Assembly (NCBI RefSeq): GCF_002001085.1
Contig: NZ_MUNU01000015.1
Location: 404,847-468,846 of the forward strand
Direction: 5' to 3'
Length of the DNA stretch: 64,000 nucleotides
Origin: Rhodanobacter sp. B05
Lineage (GTDB): Bacteria; Pseudomonadota; Gammaproteobacteria; Xanthomonadales; Rhodanobacteraceae
Below the pieces are notes generated by a model that saw only the letters and a list, made by a program, of their open reading frames with translations, was not told the DNA's origin and made no database searches. Both the position numbers and the translations under genes were made by a program. Below are positions 16,188 to 25,645 of this stretch, piece by piece (position 1 is the stretch's first letter; each line of letters opens with the position of its first letter).

Positions 16188-17231
16188 TCAGCCTTCCACC
16201 AGCGACCACGCCACCGTCTTCCCCGCGCGCATCGGCACGCAGGTCGCATCGCCCAGCGCGAAGTCGGATGGCACCGTCCACGACTGCTTCTGCAGAAGGA
16301 GGCGCTCCCGGTTTCGCGGCAGGCGATAGAAGTCCGGGCCGTGGAAGCTGGCGAAGGCCTCCAGGCGGTCGAGCTTGCCGGCTTGTTCGAACGCTTCGGC
16401 ATACAACTCGATGGCGGCGTGCGCGGTGTAGACGCCCGCGCAACCGCACGCCGATTCCTTGGCGTGACGCGGATGCGGCGCGCTGTCGGTGCCGAGGAAG
16501 AATCGCGGGTTGCCGCTGGTGACGGCCTGCAGCAGGGCCGTGCGATGGGTTTCGCGTTTCAGGATCGGCGCGCAGTAGTGGTGCGGGTTGACGCCACCCT
16601 CGAACAACGCATTGCGGTTCAGCAGCAGATGATGCGCCGTGATCGTGGCCGCCAGGTTGGCAGGACCTTCGCTGACGAAATCGACCGCTTCGCGCGTGGT
16701 GATGTGTTCGAGCACCATGCGCAAGCTGGGGAACCTCGCTTGCAGCGGCATCAGGTGGCGCTCGATGAACACGCGCTCGCGATCGAAGATGTCGATGCCC
16801 GGGTCGGTCACCTCGCCATGCAGCAGCAGCGGCAGGTCATGCCGTTCCATCGCTTCCAGCACGCCATAGATGCGGGTGAGATCACGCACCCCGTCCTGCG
16901 AGTTGGTGGTGGCGCCGGCCGGATAGTACTTGACGGCAAACACGGTGCCGCTGGCCTTGGCTTGCTCGATTTCCTCGGCCGGTGTGGCTTCGGTGAGGTA
17001 CAGCGTCATCAAAGGTTCGAAGCGCGCATCCGGCGGCAGGCAGGCCAGAATCCGTCGGCGATAGTCTTCGGCCTGCGCCACCGTCATCACCGGCGGCTTG
17101 AGGTTCGGCATCACGATGGCGCGCGCAAACCGGCGCGCGGTGTCGGCGACGACCGAGGCCAGCGCTGCGCCATCGCGCAGGTGCACGTGCCAGTCGTCGG
17201 GGCGGCAGAGGTCGAGGCGGGTGGGGGTCAT
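16188..17231 (-). CDS. pyrC: Dihydroorotase
   Basis: The zinc amidohydrolase cyclises carbamoyl-aspartate to dihydroorotate in pyrimidine synthesis. In this 347-aa protein the HVH metal motif lies in [10 protein letters not shown] (about residues 13-22), the carboxylated lysine in [12 protein letters not shown], metal histidines in LLLHGEVTD and VLEHITTRE, and the catalytic Asp in [10 protein letters not shown] start at the ATG at 17231 ([17 protein letters not shown]). The frame stays open back to 17462 only because it passes through a stop-free family A repeat. It is transcribed away from the pilus operon and separates that operon from the brnTA region. Confidence 0.95.
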   Translation of the reverse strand: MTPTRLDLCRPDDWHVHLRDGAALASVVADTARRFARAIVMPNLKPPVMTVAQAEDYRRRILACLPPDARFEPLMTLYLTEATPAEEIEQAKASGTVFAVKYYPAGATTNSQDGVRDLTRIYGVLEAMERHDLPLLLHGEVTDPGIDIFDRERVFIERHLMPLQARFPSLRMVLEHITTREAVDFVSEGPANLAATITAHHLLLNRNALFEGGVNPHHYCAPILKRETHRTALLQAVTSGNPRFFLGTDSAPHPRHAKESACGCAGVYTAHAAIELYAEAFEQAGKLDRLEAFASFHGPDFYRLPRNRERLLLQKQSWTVPSDFALGDATCVPMRAGKTVAWSLVEG

Positions 17232-17384
17232 CGGCCGGACTCCACACACAGGCGCGCAGTCGGATGATCGGCGGAAGGGCTGTAGCGAAGACGCATGCGG
17301 ATTTTTCCGGAATGATGGGTGCTTGATGGTGGTGTGCAGTGAGCCGCGCGACCGGCTCATTATCGCCCGCAAGCGCAATGAAAA

Positions 17385-17500
17385 CCCCTCTCCCTCTGGG
17401 AGAGGGGTTGGGGAGAGGGTTCGGGCGGGGGCCGAAACTTCATGCTCCGCCCGTACCCTCATCCGGCGCTTCGCGCCACCTTCTCCCGAGGGGAGAAGGA
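17385..17500. repeat. Palindromic repeat family A, pyrC-pilV intergenic copy
   Basis: CCCCTCTCCCTCTGGGAGAG starts the copy, GGGTTCGGGCGGGGGCCG and the facing CCGCCCGTACCCTCATCC form the centre, and CCTTCTCCCGAGGGGAGAAG ends it. The 490-base gap between pyrC and pilV holds this repeat, a second partial GGAGGGAGAAGG near 17530, and otherwise no gene or clear promoter. Confidence 0.85.
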
Positions 17501-17721
17501 TCCGGGCTTCGGCAGTTGACCAGCGCTGGAGGGAGAAGGGATAACGACTGGGCCACGACGCGGGTCACACGATATGGTTTCCCGCCATCAACGTGACCGC
17601 AAGCACTCTTTCCCACACCCGGCCCACCGCTTGTCGGGCAATTGCTACCGCTGGTCGGCTGGGGGCTGGCCGCCGTAGGGCGGATGGGTACAGTGCATGC
17701 AGGGGTATCAGGGAGAATTCC

Positions 17722-18255
17722 ATGCAAGTCCTGTCGCGTCAGCGAGGTATCTCGTTGATTGAGGTGATGATGGCCGTGCTGATCTTCAGCATCGGCCTGA
17801 TCGGCCTGGCCAGCCTGATGGTGGTGGCCACGCGCTCCAATCAGGCCGCCTACCTGCGTACCCAGGTGACGTATCTTGCCCACAGCATGGCCGATCGCAT
17901 GAGCGCCAACCCGATTGGCGTATGGAGCAACAGCTACAACAGCACGGCTTATCCGCTCAGCGTCACGCAGGATTGTTCCGCGGGATGCACACCGGCTGAG
18001 CTGGCGACATACGACCAGCAGATGTGGAGTAGCCAGCTGAGGACGTTTTTGCCGCCTGGGGCGACGGCCCAGATCACATGTGCCCCTGGCACCGGCAGCT
18101 TCAATCCGGTCAGTGCCGGCCAGGTGGACAAACGTCCACCATACGGCGGCACCTGCGCGATGAGCATCACCTGGGGCGAGCGCAGCGCCGGTGACAACGC
18201 CCATCTCAGCGCGCCCGCGCCGACTCAGACCTTTGCCTGGGAGTTCCAGCCGTGA
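17722..18255 (+). CDS. pilV: Type IV pilus minor pilin PilV
   Basis: This 177-aa protein has a class III prepilin leader: MQVLSRQRG is cut before I, followed by SLIEVMMAVLIFSIGLIGLA, the hydrophobic helix with Glu5. It is probably processed by PilD and inserted at the pilus tip complex with PilW, PilX, PilE and PilY1, which primes pilus assembly. Paired cysteines (CSAGC; CAPG/CAM) suggest disulphides in the globular part. GGGAGA precedes the ATG at 17722. It overlaps pilW by 4 bases (GTGA), so the operon is translationally coupled. Confidence 0.9.
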   Translation: MQVLSRQRGISLIEVMMAVLIFSIGLIGLASLMVVATRSNQAAYLRTQVTYLAHSMADRMSANPIGVWSNSYNSTAYPLSVTQDCSAGCTPAELATYDQQMWSSQLRTFLPPGATAQITCAPGTGSFNPVSAGQVDKRPPYGGTCAMSITWGERSAGDNAHLSAPAPTQTFAWEFQP

Positions 18256-19640
18256 CGGCCTTCATCCGATCCTCCCGTCAGGGTGGCTTCACCCTCATCG
18301 AACTCATGGTGGCGATGGTGCTTGGCCTGCTGGTGGCCGCGGGCATCGTCACCGTGTTTGCGTCCACATCCAGCAGCAACAAGGCGCAGACCCAATTGGC
18401 GACGTTGCAGGAGGAAGGGCGCTTCGCGGTGGCCCGCATCAAGATGGACGTCGGCAGCATCAACAGCCAGTACGGCACCACCACCGGCGGCAACGCCAGC
18501 CAGAGTGGCGCCGGCTTGCCCTTCCTGGATGGTCTGCGCTCACCTTCGGTGTACGTGAAGGGTTCGACCCTCACTGCCGCACTGAGTGACGTCACCACGC
18601 CGTGGGGTGGGGCTTATCCGGCCGAGCCGGTCACCGGGCCGTATTCGATGCCGTCGTTCCTGATGCTGCGTGGCTACGACTGCACGCTCACCGCCTGCAC
18701 GCCGGTCGATCCGAATACCGCAATCAGCTCGATACCTGCGATGGGCAAGGCAGTGAACAATCGGGTGGTCGGTGCCGCCGTGCTGACCATGCGCTACCTC
18801 AACCCCTCGGCCGGCTGGACGATCGAGCCGCCAGGCAGCAGCGTCACCGGCTCCACGGTCACGACCAATGCCGACGGGAATACTCTCAAGCAGATCAACC
18901 TGGTGCCGATAACCGCTTACAGCGAACCACCGATCGGCAACATCAAGGGTGGCGATCTGATCATGCTGGCCAACTATTCGAATGCGCAGATTTTCGCGGT
19001 GACTGGCCAGGGCTCGGCTACGCTGACGCCGGCCACCAGCAACTTCACGACACCCACGGCGATGGTGGGGACGAGTGCGGTCAAGGTGTTCGACCTCAAT
19101 CGCGATTTCCAGACCGTCACCTATTACCTGAAGGTGGTGGATGCGGGCAACGGCCATACCACGGGCGCCCTGGTGCGGCGGGTGAATGGAGGCATTCCCA
19201 ATGCCGCGACGCGTGGCGGCACCGAAGACGAGCTGGTGCGCGGCGTCGAGCGGATGGATTTTCGCTATGGCGTGGTCAACAGCGCCGGCGAGACCCAGTT
19301 CCTCACCGCCAATCAGGTGGATACGGCGACCGATGCCAGCGGCAACGCGATTACCTGCCCACCTGGTTCGGCCAATCCCGTGGTCACCGGGGCGATCCAG
19401 GGCTGTCTGTGGCGCGCGGTGCAAAGCGTCGAGGTGGATTTGCTGATGGATGGGCAGGTGCCGCTCTATACCCTGAGTCCCGACGAAGAGCGGTACACCT
19501 ACTCCTTCGACACGACTACCACGGCGCTCGCCGCGCCAAGCGCCCATGCAGTGAAGCCCAGCAGCGACCAGGGTTTCCCCGACCAGCTGTTGCGGCGTGA
19601 ATTCACGGCGCTGATCGCCGTGCGCAACTACAACCCATGA
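18252..19640 (+). CDS. pilW: Type IV pilus minor pilin PilW
   Basis: This 462-aa prepilin starts at a GTG that overlaps the pilV stop. The leader MTAFIRSSRQGG is followed by FTLIELMVAMVLGLLVAAGI, with the canonical Glu5. The large C-terminal part is soluble and serine/threonine/glycine-rich, and is longer than the P. aeruginosa PilW. It overlaps pilX through ATGA. It acts with PilV, PilX, PilE and PilY1 at the pilus tip. Confidence 0.9.
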   Translation: MTAFIRSSRQGGFTLIELMVAMVLGLLVAAGIVTVFASTSSSNKAQTQLATLQEEGRFAVARIKMDVGSINSQYGTTTGGNASQSGAGLPFLDGLRSPSVYVKGSTLTAALSDVTTPWGGAYPAEPVTGPYSMPSFLMLRGYDCTLTACTPVDPNTAISSIPAMGKAVNNRVVGAAVLTMRYLNPSAGWTIEPPGSSVTGSTVTTNADGNTLKQINLVPITAYSEPPIGNIKGGDLIMLANYSNAQIFAVTGQGSATLTPATSNFTTPTAMVGTSAVKVFDLNRDFQTVTYYLKVVDAGNGHTTGALVRRVNGGIPNAATRGGTEDELVRGVERMDFRYGVVNSAGETQFLTANQVDTATDASGNAITCPPGSANPVVTGAIQGCLWRAVQSVEVDLLMDGQVPLYTLSPDEERYTYSFDTTTTALAAPSAHAVKPSSDQGFPDQLLRREFTALIAVRNYNP

Positions 19641-20332
19641 TGCGCGAGGAACCCAGCGTGATCACCTCATATCGTATCCAGTGGCAATCTTTCGGTCCCC
19701 TCGGTAGGCGCGGCCAGCGCGGCGCGGTGCTGGTGGTGGCCCTGATCTTTCTGATCCTGCTGACCATTCTCGCGCTCAGCGCCAGTGGCCGTTCGCTGCT
19801 GCAGGAACGCATGGTCGGCGGCCTGCGCAATGCCCAGCAGGCAACCATGAGTGCGAATACCGCACTGCGCGGCGCCGAGTGGCAGCTGTGGGCGCGCACC
19901 CTTACCGTCGGATCTCACATGAACTGCCTCAACGGCAGCATTTCGACCGACGATGGCTGCACCACCTACAGTGCCAGCAACGCGCCGTATGGCCCCACCG
20001 GCGACATCACCAAGTTCCTGACCAGCCAGGGCTGGGTTTCCGGTGTCGGTCTCGCCTACACCGGCCCCACCGGGCAAAACGGCTATACCTCCACCAGCCT
20101 CGCCACCGCCAAGCTGGCCAGGAACCCGGTGTACATCATCGAGGACCTGGGTCTGGAGATGCCTCCCGGCGTCAGCGGCTCACAGCACGAGTCGGGTGCC
20201 AGCGGCCCCAACAACGGCGGCACGGGCAGCGTGAGCGTGCATATCTACCGCATCACCGCGCGGGCCACCGGCGGCAATGCGAACACGGTCAAGGTGTTGC
20301 AGACCACGTTCGACGCGCAAGCCAACAATTGA
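19637..20332 (+). CDS. pilX: Type IV pilus assembly protein PilX
   Basis: This 231-aa protein has the PilX N-terminal pattern: RRGQRGAVLVVALIFLILLTILALSASGR followed by MVGGLRNAQQATMSANTALRGAEW, here quoted in two parts. PilX lacks the strict FTLxE motif of true prepilins but is processed and joins the tip complex. It overlaps pilW by 4 bases and is followed 17 bases later by pilY1. A DC pair (MNCLNGSISTDDGC) suggests one disulphide loop. Confidence 0.88.
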   Translation: MMREEPSVITSYRIQWQSFGPLGRRGQRGAVLVVALIFLILLTILALSASGRSLLQERMVGGLRNAQQATMSANTALRGAEWQLWARTLTVGSHMNCLNGSISTDDGCTTYSASNAPYGPTGDITKFLTSQGWVSGVGLAYTGPTGQNGYTSTSLATAKLARNPVYIIEDLGLEMPPGVSGSQHESGASGPNNGGTGSVSVHIYRITARATGGNANTVKVLQTTFDAQANN

Positions 20333-20349
20333 GTCGGAGCATCCACACC

Positions 20350-23300
20350 ATGCCAGTCATCTCCCGTCCCGTCCTGCGCCACGGCAAGCCCGCCACGCTG
20401 GCGTTGCTGCTGACCCTGGCGGGTGGACTGTCCGCTCCGTTCACGCCGGTCGTGCATGCGGCGACTCCTACCGCCACCACCGGTTCGGTGGAGTTGAGTC
20501 CCACCCCGCCGAATCAGACCCAGGCTGTGCCACCGAACATCGTGGTGACCTTTGATGACTCGGGCTCGATGGCGTGGGATTACATGAGCGACACCGCGCC
20601 GTTCGTCAGTGGCAAGTCCTGGACCAGCGGACCCTGGTACTGCGCCGGTGCGATCGACGCCTCCGCCACCACTGGTCTTGGCACGCTGCCGATGAACGGC
20701 GTGTACTACAACCCCAATGTCACCTATACGCCGCCGGTCAATGCCGACGGCACCAGTTTTCCCAATGCCGATGCCACCCTGGCGGCGGTGTGGAACGATG
20801 GCGTCAAGGCCAATCGTCCGCTCAACCCTTCAGGATCCGGTACCACCACCAATTTCTTGAAGGGTGTTGGCTGGTACAAGACCACCAGTGGCGGGACGTG
20901 GACGTGGGGGCCGTTTCCTTCCGGGAGCATCTACTGGTATTCCACCATTAGCCATTACAAAGCCGATGGCACGACGTTGAATACGCCGACCACCAACCCT
21001 TCGAAAAGTACCGCTCCAAAAGGTTGGACCTGCCCTTACGACAGTTCCAGCCCAGCTACTGCTGGCAACGGCCCTTATTATTATCGTTATACCGGTCCGA
21101 CACTGACCGATGACGGTTTCGGCAATCCGTCCAACACTGGCGCCCTGTACACCACGTCCAACTGGACCGCGGTGGCGGTGCCTTCCAGCCAGTACCAGAA
21201 CTGGGCCAACTGGTGGGCCTACTACCACACCCGCAACCTGATGGCGCGCACCTCGCTGTCGCGCGTATTCGGTTCCACCACGCTGGCGGCCACCACCTCG
21301 AGCGGTGGCTACGGCAGCACGATCCGGGTCGCGTGGCAGAATCTCTACACTACCGATTTCTTTGTCCTGCAGGCGAATACGCTCATCAGTAGTCTGATCG
21401 ATACTACGCCGACGACTTGCATGAGCAGCAGCAAGGGTGGTTCGCTGACGCTGGGGTCGCAGGGGGTGCAGGCGGGCACGGTGAAGACCCCACCGTCTTG
21501 TTATCGCAGCGATTTCTTCAACTGGATTTTCCAGGTTCCTGCCACCAGCGGCACGCCAACGCGTAGCGCCACCGCTCGTGCTGGCCAGTTCTTCACGCGA
21601 GGTAGCGGCAACACCGGTGGCACCGGCGATCTGCACGACCCCTACTGGCAACCACCGGCCACCGGTACCGGTGACGGTGACGAATTAAGCTGCCGACAGA
21701 ACTTCCATGTGCTGGTCACCGACGGTCTGTGGAACGGTAGCAATGATGGCCCGCTGGCGTCCGCCCTCACCCTGCCGACAGCCAGCCTGACGCTGCCGGA
21801 CAAAACGCCATTTCCCGATCCGACGTCGGCCGGGGTCACCTCGATCTACAGCCCGGTGCACGACAGCGGAGACACCGGCTATGCCTCGCTGTCCGATATC
21901 GCCTTCCATTATTGGGCGACCGACCTGCGCCCCGACCTGTACGATCCGGCCAATGGCAAGTTCGTGGCGCCCTACCTGCCCGATACGCGCACCGGGGTTA
22001 CGCCGACCACGACGAATTCCTACAACGCGCTCAACAACGCCAACGTCAACAACGAGATCTATTTCAATCCGAAGAACGACCCGGCCAACTGGCCGCACAT
22101 GTCCGAGTACCTGGTCGGCCTGGGCGTCAGCGGCGTGCTGAACATTTCCGACAACACCGATTGCACTGCCACCACCGGCGTCTCCAGCGACGCATGCAAT
22201 CTGCGCAAGGGACTAGCCAACTCCAGAGGCAGCGTGGGCTGGCCCAACCCGAATGGGTCGGGCAGCGGCATTGCCGCCAACATCGACGATACCTGGCATG
22301 CGGCGCTGGCCGGCCGCGGCCAGTTCTTCAGCGCCGGCAACCCGCAGAACCTGGTCGACCAGCTGAGCAGCGTGCTCAGCAACATCAGCGCCCGCGGCGC
22401 CACGCCGACCATCAGTGCGATCAATGCCAGCGTGCTGACCACCGGTGCGCTGGCGTTCACCACCGGCTACAGCTCGATCGACTGGACTGGCGTACTGCAG
22501 GCATATGCATTGAATGCCGACGGCACCACCGGCAGCCTGCTGTGGGACGGCAACGCAAACCTGAGCGATGCCGGGATAACGCCGCCGGCCGGCCGACAAA
22601 TCCTCACGGCGAACATGAGTGCCAGCGGCACCGTCACCGGCATGGCCTTCGAGGCCGCCTCCGCATTCGACGCCAGTCAGAAGTCGGGATTGATGACGCC
22701 GGCACCCACCGACACCACCAACGATACCCAGGCGAACCGGGTGAACTATCTGCGCGGCGTGCGCACCCAGGAAACCGGCGGCGTGATGCGTAAGCGCAAC
22801 AGCCTGCTTGGCGCCATCATCAATTCCCAGGGCGTGTACGTCAGTTATCCGAGCAGCGGCTACACCAACAACTGGCCGGTCGGCTCGCCGGAAGCAACGG
22901 CCGCCGCGGCGACCAATGGCACGACGGACGACAAGTCGTACGATACGTTCGTCACCCATCACCAGAATCGCAACCCGACGCTTTATGTCGGCGCCAACGA
23001 CGGCATGCTGCACGCGTTCTCGGCACCGATACCGACCTGTTCGACAACCGATCCGACCACGGGCGTCTGCACCGGCTATACGAATCCTACGGGTGCGGGC
23101 AACGAGACCTGGGCCTATGTGCCACGTGCCGTCTACGCCAATCTCGGCAACCTCACCAGCGCCAGCAGTTTCAGCTTCGCGCCGACCGTGGACGGCACGC
23201 CGGTGGTACGCGACGTGTTCTTCAGCGAAAACAGTGCGAACGAGTGGCATTCGATCCTCGTCGGCGGCCTGCGTCTGGGTGGGCGCGGCGTGTATGCGCT

Positions 23301-24552
23301 GGACATCACCGACCCGAGCACGGTGACCGAGGCGAACGCCGCCAGCAAGGTGCTGTGGGAGTTCGATGCCGATGCACCGGCCGGCACCACGGCAGTGGCC
23401 GATGGCGCAACCGCGTACAACCCGGCGGATCTCGGTTATACCTACGGGCAGCCCAACGTCGGACGGTTGGCTGATGGCAAGTGGGTGGTGATCGTGCCCA
23501 GCGGCTATTTCCCCGATTGCAGCCAGACCGACCGGCCGGTGGTCTGCAACAGCCCTGGTTATCCGTCGCAGCCGACGGACTCCTCGACCAGCAAGACATA
23601 CAGCTCGCTGTTCGTGCTGGATGCGCAGACCGGCGCGGTGATCCGGGAACTGAAAACGCCCAATACCATCGCCAGTTATGGCCTGGCTTCGCCGGTGCTC
23701 GGCGACTACAACAACGATCAGATCGACGACGTGGCGTTTGCCGGCGACCTGGCCGGCAACCTGTGGCGTTTCGACTTCAGCAGCTCGGATCCATCGAAGT
23801 GGTCGGTGACCCAGGCTTATGCGCCGACCAATCCTGGCTACCAGCCGATCACCGTGATGCCGCGACTGTTCCCCGATCCCGCCACCAACCGTTTCATGGT
23901 GGTGTTCGGCACCGGCAAGTATCTGGGTGCCGGCGACAACACCAGCGTCAGCGCACAGGTACAGTCGATCTACGGCATTCGCGACGAGCTGGACAGCAGC
24001 GGCAATCCGGTGACGATCACCCACACCGGGGTTGCGGCCACCGAGCAGTTGGTGCAGCAGACGCTCACCGAGAGCGCGGGCACCGGCGACAATGCGGGAG
24101 CCATCCTGCGCAGTGTGACTAGCAATCCGGTGCCGTCGAGCAAGGGCGGTTGGTACATCGACCTCAACCTTTCCGGGGCGGCGGGCGAGCGCGTGGTGGT
24201 GACACCGGCGGCGATCTTCAGCAGCAACACGGTGATCATTCCCACGCTGATTCCCGGCGGCACCGATCCGTGCACCCCGACGGTGCAGGGTGCAGTGATG
24301 GCGTTCGATGCCACCACGGGCGGCCCGGGCATGGGTGTATCGTCGCTGGGTGGCGTGCCCTACGTCGGGGCGCGTGTCGACAACGTGCGCACCAGCGGCT
24401 CGTTGCCGGTGGCCAGCCAGGTCGGCGGTGGCAGCCTGCTTCTGCCCGGGCTTACGCTGACAGGCAAGAAGAACAACAAGGACAAGCCGCTGGCGCTTGA
24501 CACGCCGATCTGGCGCCGACGTTCCTGGCTGGAGTTGAACAATGGGCAATGA
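20350..24552 (+). CDS. pilY1: Type IV pilus tip adhesin/assembly protein PilY1
   Basis: This 1,400-aa secreted protein is the large tip-associated factor that promotes pilus extension, adhesion and surface sensing. The signal peptide (MPVISRPVLRHGKPATLALL..VVHAATP) is followed by a von Willebrand A-like region with a MIDAS-type FDDSGSM motif at about residues 70-76. The C-terminal part is the PilC/PilY1 beta-propeller (NPTLYVGANDGMLHAFSAP), with a calcium-loop-like DYNNDQIDDVAFAGD at about 1118-1132. I start at the ATG at 20350, because the frame upstream to 19879 shadows pilX. Its stop overlaps an in-frame ATG upstream of pilE. Confidence 0.93.
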   Translation: MPVISRPVLRHGKPATLALLLTLAGGLSAPFTPVVHAATPTATTGSVELSPTPPNQTQAVPPNIVVTFDDSGSMAWDYMSDTAPFVSGKSWTSGPWYCAGAIDASATTGLGTLPMNGVYYNPNVTYTPPVNADGTSFPNADATLAAVWNDGVKANRPLNPSGSGTTTNFLKGVGWYKTTSGGTWTWGPFPSGSIYWYSTISHYKADGTTLNTPTTNPSKSTAPKGWTCPYDSSSPATAGNGPYYYRYTGPTLTDDGFGNPSNTGALYTTSNWTAVAVPSSQYQNWANWWAYYHTRNLMARTSLSRVFGSTTLAATTSSGGYGSTIRVAWQNLYTTDFFVLQANTLISSLIDTTPTTCMSSSKGGSLTLGSQGVQAGTVKTPPSCYRSDFFNWIFQVPATSGTPTRSATARAGQFFTRGSGNTGGTGDLHDPYWQPPATGTGDGDELSCRQNFHVLVTDGLWNGSNDGPLASALTLPTASLTLPDKTPFPDPTSAGVTSIYSPVHDSGDTGYASLSDIAFHYWATDLRPDLYDPANGKFVAPYLPDTRTGVTPTTTNSYNALNNANVNNEIYFNPKNDPANWPHMSEYLVGLGVSGVLNISDNTDCTATTGVSSDACNLRKGLANSRGSVGWPNPNGSGSGIAANIDDTWHAALAGRGQFFSAGNPQNLVDQLSSVLSNISARGATPTISAINASVLTTGALAFTTGYSSIDWTGVLQAYALNADGTTGSLLWDGNANLSDAGITPPAGRQILTANMSASGTVTGMAFEAASAFDASQKSGLMTPAPTDTTNDTQANRVNYLRGVRTQETGGVMRKRNSLLGAIINSQGVYVSYPSSGYTNNWPVGSPEATAAAATNGTTDDKSYDTFVTHHQNRNPTLYVGANDGMLHAFSAPIPTCSTTDPTTGVCTGYTNPTGAGNETWAYVPRAVYANLGNLTSASSFSFAPTVDGTPVVRDVFFSENSANEWHSILVGGLRLGGRGVYALDITDPSTVTEANAASKVLWEFDADAPAGTTAVADGATAYNPADLGYTYGQPNVGRLADGKWVVIVPSGYFPDCSQTDRPVVCNSPGYPSQPTDSSTSKTYSSLFVLDAQTGAVIRELKTPNTIASYGLASPVLGDYNNDQIDDVAFAGDLAGNLWRFDFSSSDPSKWSVTQAYAPTNPGYQPITVMPRLFPDPATNRFMVVFGTGKYLGAGDNTSVSAQVQSIYGIRDELDSSGNPVTITHTGVAATEQLVQQTLTESAGTGDNAGAILRSVTSNPVPSSKGGWYIDLNLSGAAGERVVVTPAAIFSSNTVIIPTLIPGGTDPCTPTVQGAVMAFDATTGGPGMGVSSLGGVPYVGARVDNVRTSGSLPVASQVGGGSLLLPGLTLTGKKNNKDKPLALDTPIWRRRSWLELNNGQ

Positions 24553-24565
24553 CAGGGGATATGGC

Positions 24566-24991
24566 ATGAGCCGATCGCATGGTTTCACCCTGCTCGAATT
24601 GATGATCGTGCTGGCGATCATCGCGCTGCTTGCAGCGATCGCGATCCCGGCTTACGGGCGCTACGCGTACCGCGCGCATCGAGTGGACGGCCAGGAGCTG
24701 CTGCTGCGCATCGCCAATGCGCAGGAGCGGTTCTATTCAACCAATAACAGCTACGGTGCGCTGGGTGGATTGGGATATGGCGATCCGGCGATTTCGGAGA
24801 AAGGCTATTACCAGGTGACGGTCGCCGTGGATGTACCTGCGAGCAGCGGTTCACAGACATTTACGGCGACGGCCACGCCGGTCGGTGCGCAGGCAAACGA
24901 TGTGTGCGGCCCGCTCACGATCACCAATGCCGGAGTGAAGACGCCCGGTCCGGCGTCGGCCTCCTCCAACAGCAACGGCAGCTGCTGGTGA
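24566..24991 (+). CDS. pilE: Type IV minor pilin PilE
   Basis: This 141-aa prepilin has the short leader MSRSHG followed by FTLLELMIVLAIIALLAAIA. I choose the ATG at 24566 because AGGGGA lies six bases upstream and the six-residue leader is standard. An ATG at 24542, overlapping pilY1, would give a 14-residue leader. The globular domain has the RVDGQELLLRIANAQERFY pattern of PilE-type minor pilins and a terminal Cys pair (CGPL, SCW). Confidence 0.9.
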   Translation: MSRSHGFTLLELMIVLAIIALLAAIAIPAYGRYAYRAHRVDGQELLLRIANAQERFYSTNNSYGALGGLGYGDPAISEKGYYQVTVAVDVPASSGSQTFTATATPVGAQANDVCGPLTITNAGVKTPGPASASSNSNGSCW

Positions 24992-24996
24992 GCGCC

Positions 24997-25581
24997 ATGA
25001 TTGACATGCCCGCCCGTTCACGTGGTTTCAGCCTGCTCGAATTGATGATCACGATCACCGTGATGGCGATTCTATTGGCCATCGCCGTGCCAAGCTTTCG
25101 CGACGTCATCCACCGCAATGAAGTCAGTTCGGCCAGCAACGCGCTGCTTGCGAGCGTGTCCTATGCCCGGTCCGAGTCGGTCACGCGCAGTCAATTGGTG
25201 TCGATGTGTCCCAGCGCCGATGGGGCCAGTTGCACTTCCACGGGTACGGCGTTCGAGCCTGGCTGGCTGGTGTACACCTATCCGGCGGGGGCGGCGAGCG
25301 CCAACCTTGCCTATAACGCGGCCAGCGCGACGCTGTTGCGGGCAATCCCCCTGCAGTCCGGCGTGTCGATCCAGGCACTGGGCAATACGGTGATCACGTT
25401 CGGCCAGCAGGGACAGCTTGTGCCCGCTACCCCGTTGGAGTTCATCACCTGCTACCGCAGCGGCAGCAGCGGCGTCGGCGAGAACACGACAGCGGCGCCG
25501 GGTGTGCAGCTGAACGTGAATGGCTCGGGTAGTGCCACCACAACATCGCTGGCCGCCGGAGCGAGTTGCACGCCGAGCTGA
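24997..25581 (+). CDS. fimT: FimT/GspH-type pseudopilin
   Basis: This 194-aa protein has the leader MIDMPARSRG before FSLLELMITITVMAILLAIA, followed by VPSFRDVIHRNEVSSASNAL, the GspH/FimT signature. It begins five bases after pilE and is the last gene of the operon. In Pseudomonas and many Xanthomonadales fimT or fimU is first, so its distal position here is unusual. FimT proteins can also bind DNA during natural uptake; whether this one does is unknown. No terminator is evident before recD, which converges from the right. Confidence 0.85.
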   Translation: MIDMPARSRGFSLLELMITITVMAILLAIAVPSFRDVIHRNEVSSASNALLASVSYARSESVTRSQLVSMCPSADGASCTSTGTAFEPGWLVYTYPAGAASANLAYNAASATLLRAIPLQSGVSIQALGNTVITFGQQGQLVPATPLEFITCYRSGSSGVGENTTAAPGVQLNVNGSGSATTTSLAAGASCTPS

Positions 25582-25645
25582 CTATCGGGCAGCACTCTGC
25601 AGGGCTGATTGCCTTGGTGTCCGGCGCCAGGTCAGCGGCGCCAGA

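Noticed and set aside
17232..17462. An extended PyrC N terminus of 77 residues
   Set aside because: The frame runs through a repeat; the ATG at 17231 gives the normal dihydroorotase start followed by the HVH motif.
17600..17721. A sigma-54 promoter ahead of pilV
   Set aside because: I looked for TGGCAC-N5-TTGC spacing; no pair with the required GG and GC positions is convincing.
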